This document shows, one piece after another, positions 6,141 to 12,273 of a DNA stretch of 15,095 bases (positions within the stretch are counted from its first letter, which is position 1; each line of letters begins with the position of its first letter). The notes beneath the pieces were generated by a model. That model ran no database searches. It saw nothing but the letters and a program-made list of their open reading frames with translations, and was not told the DNA's origin. Source of the DNA: CAZAGT01 sp964484515 (lineage in GTDB: Bacteria > Desulfobacterota > DSM-4660 > Desulfatiglandales > HGW-15); contig CAZAGT010000097.1 in NCBI GenBank assembly GCA_964484515.1, forward strand, positions 1 through 15,095. Direction: 5' to 3'. The translations under genes and the position numbers were made by a program.

Positions 6141-7121
6141 CAGTCGGACGGAGACGCGTTGATGGGCGCCTTTTAAGGCCTGCATCATGCCGCCCGGGGC
6201 CAGCATAATGACGAAGACCAGGAGGATCCCGTAAACAAAGTAACCCAGGGGAGCCATCAGGCCTCCTATCCAACTCCGGAAGAATATGGTCAACGGTAGG
6301 AGCAAGACGGTGCCGATAATCGGCCCGCCGATCGTCGCCATGCCGCCTACGATCACAAAAACGATGTACTGAATCATCAAATCGACGTTAAAGATGGTAT
6401 CCGGCTCCACGTAAAGATTGTACATGGCGTAGAATCCGCCCCCAAGGGCCGTGAAGAAAGCGCTCAAGGCGAAGATCAACATCTTGACCCTGAAGACGTT
6501 GACTCCCATGCAAAGGGCGGCATCTTCATCGTCTTTAATGGAGCGTAGGAAAAAGCCTATCCTCGTCTGATTGATCGACCAGATAACGACGACAGCCAAG
6601 AGGAGAAACCCGAAGGCGATCAGGGTGTACGGCAGTTCGTTTTCAAACGTTAAATTGGCGAACCCCGGGCGACGGGGGATGGTGGTCCCCAAGCCTGTCG
6701 GCGCCGACATCCTCCAATAGGTGAAAAGGGCGTGGATGGCCTCGGAACAGGCGAGGGTCGAGAGGACAAAGAAGAATTGCCTGAGCCTGAACGTGGTAAG
6801 CCCGATGACGAAGGCAACGACAACGCCCAGGAGCCCGCCGACCGCTAAGCCCAACCAGGGTGTCAGGCCGTAATCAACATACAGAATCGCCGTCGCATAG
6901 GCCCCGACACCGAAAAAGGAGGCATGCGCCAGGGAAAATAGTCCCGCATAACCGGAAATGAGATTCCAGGCCTCGGAGAGGTAGGCGAACAGGAAGATCA
7001 TCGTAAGCACGTGCCGATAAAACGAATGGGAAGAGAGCCAGGGGACCGACCCCAAAAGGATCATCAAGAAGACCCCGAGGAGAAACCGACGTCTTTTCCC
7101 GCTCGCGTCATCCGCCGACAT
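6129..7121 (-). CDS. livM: Branched-chain amino acid-type ABC transporter permease LivM
   Basis: This is a 330-residue integral membrane permease of the LivM family with about nine to ten hydrophobic segments. Family features include the segment starting AYLSEAWNLISGYAGLFSLA and the cytoplasmic loop IGFFLRSIKDDEDAALCMGV, which contacts the ATPase. The GGMATIGGPIIGTVLL region is also typical. The ATG at 7121 overlaps the livH TGA by one base (TGATG) and has GAGGAG just upstream, so it is preferred over the TTG at 7124. LivM partners LivH in the membrane channel. Its final codons (HQRVSVRLCLL) run into the dispersed repeat, so the natural C terminus may have been slightly altered by the insertion. 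Confidence 0.93.
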   Translation of the reverse strand: MSADDASGKRRRFLLGVFLMILLGSVPWLSSHSFYRHVLTMIFLFAYLSEAWNLISGYAGLFSLAHASFFGVGAYATAILYVDYGLTPWLGLAVGGLLGVVVAFVIGLTTFRLRQFFFVLSTLACSEAIHALFTYWRMSAPTGLGTTIPRRPGFANLTFENELPYTLIAFGFLLLAVVVIWSINQTRIGFFLRSIKDDEDAALCMGVNVFRVKMLIFALSAFFTALGGGFYAMYNLYVEPDTIFNVDLMIQYIVFVIVGGMATIGGPIIGTVLLLPLTIFFRSWIGGLMAPLGYFVYGILLVFVIMLAPGGMMQALKGAHQRVSVRLCLL

Positions 7122-7996
7122 CAACTCCTCCGCTCCCTGTAACCGAGTAACCCGGTGGGCTTCAGTGTAACGATAATCAGAAATACGAGAAAATAGGCAC
7201 AGGTCGTCAAAACCGGAGAGAAGAAGAACGCAACCAGCATTTCAACCTGAGCAATAATCACCCCGCCAAGTAAACAACCCCATAGGTTGCCCATGCCGCC
7301 CAGGACGACAATCACAAAACACAGCAGAGTGAAATTGGCCCCAATCGTGGGGAAGACGCTTTCAATCGGAATCATGGCGGCACCGCAAACGGCTACGCAG
7401 GCCATCCCAATGCCGATCGCGATGGAGTAAATGCGGTTCACTTTGATGCCCGCCGTTGTCGCACCGAGTTTCTCATCCGCAACCCCGCGAATCGCCCGGC
7501 CAAGGTGAGTGTAATAAAGAAAGAAAAACAAAACGACGATGAGGGTCGCGGCCAACACCGCGCCCATCACATGAGGGAGATCCATGGTCATGGGGCCCAG
7601 GTAGAAGAGCTTTTCAGATAAGGGAGTTACGACGGATCGATGTCTGGAAGACCAAAACAGCGCCACCCCATAGCGAAGCACGAACGCGATCCCAAACGTC
7701 GCGATGACTTGTGACTCCTCACGCGCCTCCAGGATGTGTTGAATGATCCCCGCATGCAGGCCGATGCCGATGACAAAAAACAGGGGGACCGTTAGAAAGA
7801 TGCTCAGATACGGGTCGATTCCGAGCAGTCTGAATATCCAGAAGCTCATGTACATGGCGAGCATCACGAACTCGCCGTGGGCAAAATTGATCACCCGCAC
7901 GACGCCGAAGATGATGGACAGTCCGATAGCCATCAGGGCGTAGATGACACCTGTAAACAACGCACTAATAACCAATTGCAGAATGATCTCTAACAA
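7121..7996 (-). CDS. livH: Branched-chain amino acid-type ABC transporter permease LivH
   Basis: This 291-residue LivH permease has about eight hydrophobic segments. Typical motifs are ALMAIGLSIIFGVVRVINFAHG-like N-terminal sequence (key part INFAHGEFVML), the loop GRAIRGVADEKLGATTAGIKV that docks on the ATPases, and VVLGGMGNLWGCLLGG near the end. The start is a TTG at 7996 with only a weak ribosome site; no ATG lies closer than residue 22, which would cut the first helix. It begins six bases after the stop of the decayed sugar-permease fragment (8003-8005). The gene may therefore have acquired its upstream region, and possibly its promoter, by rearrangement. No livJ/livK binding-protein gene lies in the window. 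Confidence 0.92.
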   Translation of the reverse strand: MLEIILQLVISALFTGVIYALMAIGLSIIFGVVRVINFAHGEFVMLAMYMSFWIFRLLGIDPYLSIFLTVPLFFVIGIGLHAGIIQHILEAREESQVIATFGIAFVLRYGVALFWSSRHRSVVTPLSEKLFYLGPMTMDLPHVMGAVLAATLIVVLFFFLYYTHLGRAIRGVADEKLGATTAGIKVNRIYSIAIGIGMACVAVCGAAMIPIESVFPTIGANFTLLCFVIVVLGGMGNLWGCLLGGVIIAQVEMLVAFFFSPVLTTCAYFLVFLIIVTLKPTGLLGYRERRS

Positions 7997-8002
7997 AAGG
8001 CG

Positions 8003-8452
8003 CTATCCCTTGACCGCCCCAGCGGTCAGTCCTTTCACGATGTATTTCTGGATAAACAGGACCATGATCAGCGGCGGCGACGCGACGGCCATGGCTGCGG
8101 CCGCCTCCTGTACGCGAGTCCTGATCTCTCTCCTGGGAAACCCCTTCGTCTTCAGGCTGAAGCCCAAGTTTTTGTGGACCGTCATATCCGGTTAAGGGGC
8201 GTCGTTCTGAAAGACCATCGCGATGTCCCGGTCTTTGGGCGGGATATCGTTGACGACCCGATCGTCGATATGTATTTCACCCGAGGTCAGGCTCTCAAGG
8301 CCGGCAATCAACCGCAGCACGGTCGTCTTACCGCAGCCCCAGGGCCCCACGAGTAAGGCGAATTCCTTGTCCACGATATGAAGGCTGATGCCGTTGACGG
8401 CGATAACGCCCTTGAAGTCTTTCACAACATCCTTCAGGATGACGTTTGCCCT
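8003..8452 (-). pseudogene. Fused remnant: UgpC/MalK-type sugar ABC ATPase N-terminus joined to MalG-type permease C-terminus
   Basis: One continuous minus-strand frame from 8449 to 8003 reads first as a CUT1 sugar ATPase: VILKDVVKDFKG, Walker A GPWGCGKT, then KDRDIAMVFQN. A TAA at 8192-8194 stands where the family has Tyr in QNYALYPHMTV (here QNDAP-stop-PDMTV). The frame continues as ATPase (MTVHKNLGFSLK, RTRVQEAA). Near 8095-8105 it changes to the last ~30 residues of a MalG-type permease, ending QKYIVKGLTAGAVKG and a stop. The codon expected to be the ATG start is AGG (8450-8452). So there are three lesions: lost start, nonsense mutation, and an in-frame internal deletion fusing two genes. 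It is non-functional, and marks a deleted sugar or polyol importer next to an intact dehydrogenase. Confidence 0.88.
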
Positions 8453-8537
8453 TTAGAGGCCTCAGCGGAGAAAGGTTCAAGGTTGGGGGCAAGAGGATTG
8501 AGGCGCAGGCCGGACCGTAATCGGACGTCGCCGGCTC

Positions 8538-9536
8538 CTACCACTGAACGACGATTTTCATGACCTGATCAGGATGAGCGTCCATAAGGGTCAGCGCCTC
8601 CTCGATATCAGTCATAGGGGTTTGACGGGTTACGAGTTTTCCCAGAAGACCCTGATTGCGTTGGAAGAATTCGATGGCTTCCGGAAATATGTCATGACTA
8701 TTGCGTGAGCCCATGAGGTCGAGCTCCTTTTTCAGGAAGAGATCCGGTCGCCATTGCGGCGGATCGCTCGTCCAGCCCACAAAGACCACGCGCCCGGCCG
8801 GTGATACGACGTCAATCGCAAACTCCAGGGTTCGGGGACTACCGACCGCCTCGATCACCACATTGGGTCTGCGGTCGAAGTGCTCGATCACATCGGTTTC
8901 CGTATCCTCGTTGGCTTGAAAACGGAAATCAATTCCGAGCTCTTGGGAAAGACGCAGTCTGGCGTCTAGTCTGTCCACCACCCCAACACGGGCGCCCTTT
9001 TCCTTGGCGATTAAGGCGGCGCCGAGGCCGATCGGCCCTGCGCCGATAACCAAGACATCGTCACCCGACTGGATCCGTGCTCGGTTGCAGGCGTGGTAGC
9101 CTATGCTCAGCGTCTCCACCAGCGGGCCGAGGGATCGGTCGGTATCATCCGGCAGGCGGTAGAGGCGGCTGAGGGGCAACGCGATTTCTTCGGCCATGCC
9201 GCCGTCCTGATGGACGCCGAGGACCTTGAGGTTCTCGCAACAGTTATAGCGGCCGAGCTGGCAGGGATAGCAGTCGTCGCAGGGCATCAGCGGCTCTACC
9301 ACCACTGCGTCGCCAGGAGCAAATCTCCCGTCCGATTCCAGCACCTCACAGCAGAGCTCATGCCCGGGGACGATCGGGTAGGTGGCCAGGGGATTGGACC
9401 CGCGATAGGTACTAAGGTCGCTGCCGCAGATGCCAACGTAACGAACCTTGAGCAAGGCCTCATCCGCAGCCCTTGCAGGACGCGATGTGTCCTCGATCCG
9501 AATCTCCCGGGGTTTGGTGATGACGACTCTTTTCAT
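8538..9536 (-). CDS. Zinc-dependent alcohol/polyol dehydrogenase (MDR family, RspB/L-gulonate-5-dehydrogenase-like)
   Basis: This is a complete 332-residue medium-chain dehydrogenase. The catalytic zinc site has Cys37 (GICGSD) and His59-Glu60 (PGHE). The structural zinc cysteines are Cys86, 89, 92 and 100 (CDDCYPC through CC). The Rossmann motif is VIGAGPIGLG, and an aspartate follows the second strand (GVVDRLD), which favours NAD. The stretch GSNPLATYPIVPGHE resembles the RspB / L-galactonate or L-gulonate 5-dehydrogenase group, so oxidation of a sugar acid or polyol is likely. An AGGAGG ribosome site lies eight bases before the ATG. The gene lies directly upstream, on the same strand, of the sugar-transporter remnant, as expected for one former catabolic operon. 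Substrate is inferred only. Confidence 0.85.
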   Translation of the reverse strand: MKRVVITKPREIRIEDTSRPARAADEALLKVRYVGICGSDLSTYRGSNPLATYPIVPGHELCCEVLESDGRFAPGDAVVVEPLMPCDDCYPCQLGRYNCCENLKVLGVHQDGGMAEEIALPLSRLYRLPDDTDRSLGPLVETLSIGYHACNRARIQSGDDVLVIGAGPIGLGAALIAKEKGARVGVVDRLDARLRLSQELGIDFRFQANEDTETDVIEHFDRRPNVVIEAVGSPRTLEFAIDVVSPAGRVVFVGWTSDPPQWRPDLFLKKELDLMGSRNSHDIFPEAIEFFQRNQGLLGKLVTRQTPMTDIEEALTLMDAHPDQVMKIVVQW

Positions 9537-9615
9537 GCGTCAATCCTCCTTTTTCCCACCCCTATAGAACAGGTTGTGAAAAGGTGTCAACAACCGCTTA
9601 TCCCAAGCGCCCCAA

Positions 9616-9653
9616 CAAAAAACCCCCTCGCGCACGATGGCGCTCAGGGGTTT
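9616..9653 (-). terminator. Rho-independent terminator of the outer-membrane protein gene
   Basis: On the minus strand AAACCCC (from 9653) pairs with GGGGTTT, with an inner GCGC/GCGC stem around a six-base loop, and six T follow directly (complement of 9617-9622). It lies about 95 bp after the stop of the 9747-10598 gene and before the dehydrogenase start, so the two genes are separate transcription units. Confidence 0.8.
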
Positions 9654-9746
9654 GAGCAATGAGCCGATAACTATTGAATTGGAGGAATCAAATGATTATA
9701 GGCTCGCGTATAGGATAGTATCAAATCGACCCGATTGTCAAGTCGA

Positions 9747-10598
9747 TCAAAACACAAAATGAACGCGTATTCCGTAAGTTCCTGTATTATTTACAGGTTC
9801 ATAGACTGAGGCCACCGGAACGTCTGCGAAGGTCAGGATTGTCGCGTACGTTCTGTCCACCCGCCAATAGATGGCATACGGTTCGACCATGAGGGCGAGT
9901 CGATTCGTTATATCTCTGTCGAAACGAAAGGCAAATCTGAGCCCGTATCCACTTCCACGCTCCTGGTTAACCACAGGATCGTTCACCAACGGGTCCACGT
10001 CACTGAGATGGCTCTTGACCCTTCCTGACCAAAAAAGATCATATTCCGCGCTGAAACCCCAATCCCACCCACCGGCCAGGGGACTGCGCGTTTCGACGCC
10101 GATCGGCGAGTAGAAATAGCCTATTTCTCGCTCATATCCTCCGGCACCGCCGATCGTGTCGTTCCAGTATCGATAACCGAATCCGATAAAGGGCGTTATG
10201 ACATGCTTGCCTTTCAAAACGAAATCGTAGCCGCCCCACAGGCGCGGTTCCACGATCCAATCATCCGTATCGTCTTGTACCGGTATCCCAGCGAAGGTCT
10301 GGCCGTCATAGCTCAAGTTGCCAAATGTAAGCTCTAGGCTTGTATGCAAAACCAGCTTGATGCGGCTGTTACGATAGGTGTAGTCGCCTTGGAGCCCGTA
10401 CATAAAGCCATCGATGCCCATTAAGGAAGGTTCTTCATAATCGATGTAGTTCGCCACGAGGGCAACGCCGAAGCGATGGGGGGAGAGATAGGAAGGCGTG
10501 CTCTCCGGGGCACCGAATGCGACCTGGGTAACGAGCAGTGCGCCCACACAGACAGCGAAAAGCCACGATCTTTGTTTAGCGCTTTGATCGATCACCAT
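9747..10598 (-). CDS. Outer-membrane beta-barrel protein of unknown function
   Basis: This 283-residue protein has a Sec signal peptide: positively charged start, hydrophobic stretch about residues 12-26, likely cleavage after VAFG at residue 29. There is no lipobox. The mature part alternates polar and aromatic residues in short strands separated by turns rich in Gly, Asp and Asn, for example ITPFIGFGYRYWND and GWDWGFSAEYDLFWSG. It ends in RVHFVF with a terminal Phe, the usual signal for BAM-mediated insertion. I do not recognise the family; it could be a small porin or OmpA/OmpW-like barrel without a periplasmic domain. This supports a Gram-negative host. It has its own terminator downstream (9616-9653) and is monocistronic. 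Confidence 0.8.
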   Translation of the reverse strand: MVIDQSAKQRSWLFAVCVGALLVTQVAFGAPESTPSYLSPHRFGVALVANYIDYEEPSLMGIDGFMYGLQGDYTYRNSRIKLVLHTSLELTFGNLSYDGQTFAGIPVQDDTDDWIVEPRLWGGYDFVLKGKHVITPFIGFGYRYWNDTIGGAGGYEREIGYFYSPIGVETRSPLAGGWDWGFSAEYDLFWSGRVKSHLSDVDPLVNDPVVNQERGSGYGLRFAFRFDRDITNRLALMVEPYAIYWRVDRTYATILTFADVPVASVYEPVNNTGTYGIRVHFVF

Positions 10599-10860
10599 TG
10601 TCTTTAGGGGTCTCCCTCGAACCGCCTCTTGAAGAAACTTGAATCACACGGGAGAAGGGCAAAGAGTGAAATGGAGGAGGAGAAGGTGTTGTTTAATCCT
10701 TTCATATCGCCTCAAGCCTCAGACCGAAGGTCCTGCGAATCCCCCCATAAACATGGGTGATCCGTCGATGCCATGTGCAAGTTCCATTCCCTATTTTATG
10801 TCCTACAGGTGTCGGCGCTACCCGTTGAACTTCACCTGTTCCCGCCCTCTTTCGTTGTCG
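10599..10860. other. Intergenic spacer upstream of the outer-membrane protein gene
   Basis: No gene is supported in this stretch. It should contain the promoter and 5' leader of the outer-membrane protein gene, but I see no convincing -35/-10 pair. GAGGGAG lies about 15 bases before the ATG on the minus strand and may serve as the ribosome site. Confidence 0.4.
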
Positions 10861-10884
10861 AAAACCACGTCCTAGGGGCGTGGT
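10861..10884 (-). terminator. Terminator-like hairpin after the six-helix membrane protein gene
   Basis: On the minus strand ACCACG (complement of 10879-10884) pairs with CGTGGT (complement of 10864-10869) around CCCCTAGGA, followed by four T. It lies 41 bp beyond the gene stop at 10925. The T-run is short, so termination strength is uncertain. Confidence 0.5.
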
Positions 10885-10924
10885 CATGTCTCATTCGTAT
10901 TCCTACACCACGTGAGGCGGCGCT

Positions 10925-11701
10925 TCAGTTCTTTTTTAGAATAACGCTGGTCGGCTGGCGGGTGTACAGCAAACGAGTATGGGAAAGAAAAAGATACAAA
11001 AAGGCGGTCGACCCCAACATCTCAAAAACCTCCTCCACCAGCATGGAAACGTGTCTGAGGGCAGCTTCACCGAAACCGGTTGCGTTGCTGATCCTCTCGT
11101 AGGGGTTCGATGTGCCCTCCCAGGCATCCATGAGGACAGCGAGTACCCAAAGCATCAAGGCCCCGATGAGGATGGATCTCGCCCGGGCGCTCCTTAGCTC
11201 ACGGTAAAGGAAAAACAAGAAAAAGACGCCGACGGCCCCGAAAAAGGGTCCAAAGAGGAAGATCCAGCCATAGGTTGGTAGGGGCTCGATGTGTTTGCCA
11301 AACAGCCAATCGAGCAAGACGGGCATTGAACCGCCCATCCTCTCGTGCAATACGAGATGATCATCAAGTGAGATATACGCGAAAACGAGGGCGATCAGCA
11401 GCCAACCTAACGATTTAGCCTTGTGAGCGAATACCGATCTGCAGCTGAAGGCCAGGATGAATGCCACCATGGCGACGGCGAAATTCTGAACGACGGAAAA
11501 CCAGGTCCCAAAGCTGTTCTCCAACGCGGCATTGCTCAAATCCCTGAGCTCCTTGAATGTCTCCACATACCAGAACTGGGCCAGATTGAGAAACGCATCC
11601 AGCAGAAGAATAACGGTTTCCGCGGAAAGACAAGTCAGGATGACAACCTTGATCAGGCGGTCAAGGTCCAATCCGATTTCGCGAACGGCTTCTTTTTCCA
11701 T
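10925..11701 (-). CDS. Six-helix integral membrane protein of unknown function with DDH/HE and EE..E motifs
   Basis: This 258-residue protein has about six hydrophobic segments, near residues 17-38, 68-87, 98-112, 140-162, 170-186 and 219-239. Charged residues are unusually clustered within or at the ends of helices: SLDDHLVLHE (Asp113, Asp114, His115, His119, Glu120), LMDAWEG, and EEVFEMLG (Glu223, 224, 227). Such His/Asp/Glu sets could bind a metal or form a catalytic site, but I do not recognise the family. The ATG at 11701 was chosen; a TTG at 11737 would add 12 charged residues, and neither has a strong ribosome site. It is divergent from the molybdoenzyme gene, with a candidate operator upstream (11873-11891). 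Confidence 0.75.
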   Translation of the reverse strand: MEKEAVREIGLDLDRLIKVVILTCLSAETVILLLDAFLNLAQFWYVETFKELRDLSNAALENSFGTWFSVVQNFAVAMVAFILAFSCRSVFAHKAKSLGWLLIALVFAYISLDDHLVLHERMGGSMPVLLDWLFGKHIEPLPTYGWIFLFGPFFGAVGVFFLFFLYRELRSARARSILIGALMLWVLAVLMDAWEGTSNPYERISNATGFGEAALRHVSMLVEEVFEMLGSTAFLYLFLSHTRLLYTRQPTSVILKKN

Positions 11702-11872
11702 GAACAATCTTTCATTCGTACTCTCGTCTGCCTCCAAGAGGCGGTTAACAAATCCCCGTCGGTACTCCTGGCATCGATTTGGTTCGCTCCAGTCTGGTTA
11801 AGACTGCGGCGCAACTCGTTCCGAAAACTGAGGGCGGCCGTTTTCCTGTACGGGTCGCGCCGTCTCAGCACG

Positions 11873-11908
11873 GTGCAAAACCTATTTGCACAGGTAGGCA
11901 TTTGTCAA
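11873..11908 (-). promoter_or_regulatory. Candidate promoter and operator palindrome for the six-helix membrane protein
   Basis: A perfect inverted repeat GTGCAAA (11873-11879) / TTTGCAC (11885-11891) with a five-base spacer lies upstream of the gene. On the minus strand a perfect TTGACA (complement of 11903-11908) sits so that the palindrome falls over the expected -10 region, although that -10 is poor (ATAGGT or TAGGTT). This arrangement suits a repressor site. The cognate regulator is not in the window. Confidence 0.35.
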
Positions 11909-12273
11909 GTTAATCCCCTTGTATCAGCGGCCGTCGCGACCGATCTCCGAACCCGATAGTGTCTCAAGAAACGCTCTGCAAACGCATGTCGTAAACAGCT
12001 AGGCATTTAGGTTGAGGATCCTCTATTCAGTATTTTGCCTTCTGCGTTCTCCCTGCCGCCTACCCGTCTTTATTGTTTCTCCACCACGTTATTTCAGGGT
12101 TGATCGATCATTGAAAAGATGTTTCTATGAAATGGTCTTATGATGAGTTCTGGGTGGATCTAACCTGGTGGAGTTTCAACGATTCTTCGTAACCCTGCCC
12201 TTCTCCACGACCATCGACATTTTTGGGTTGGGACGGATCCCCCTTTTACCAGCCTGCCAGAGGAATACATCAC
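11909..12273 (+). promoter_or_regulatory. Leader/regulatory region of the molybdoenzyme gene
   Basis: This 365-bp gap upstream of the molybdoenzyme holds no firm gene. It contains the perfect palindrome TGATCGATCA at 12101-12110 and a possible 21-codon reading frame at 12127-12192 that is rich in Trp. No sigma-54 or clear sigma-70 promoter was found. AGAGGA at 12259-12264, nine bases before the ATG at 12274, is the probable ribosome site. Confidence 0.35.
12127..12192 (+). CDS. Possible 21-residue Trp-rich leader peptide
   Basis: ATG at 12127 opens a frame of 21 codons ending in TAA at 12190-12192. The peptide begins MKWSYDEFW and contains a tandem Trp-Trp, four Trp in all. GTGGAG (12168-12173) over the tandem codons is complementary to CTCCAC (12203-12208) just after the stop. 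It has only a weak ribosome site (GAAAAG), and chance is a serious alternative. Confidence 0.2.
   Translation: MKWSYDEFWVDLTWWSFNDSS

Noticed and set aside
5846..6208. 120-residue forward frame in the livM-livG spacer as a real gene
   Set aside because: It runs antisense into the livM end and shares only a short stretch with the frame in the other repeat copy, so the repeat explains it better.
12101..12110. TGATCGATCA as an FNR/CRP-type site
   Set aside because: FNR sites need TTGAT-N4-ATCAA; here the half-sites are separated by only two bases and the outer bases do not match. It is kept only as an unexplained palindrome.
12223..12273. Upstream TTG start (12223) for the molybdoenzyme
   Set aside because: The added 17 residues show no signal peptide or conserved motif, and a better ATG with AGAGGA lies at 12274.
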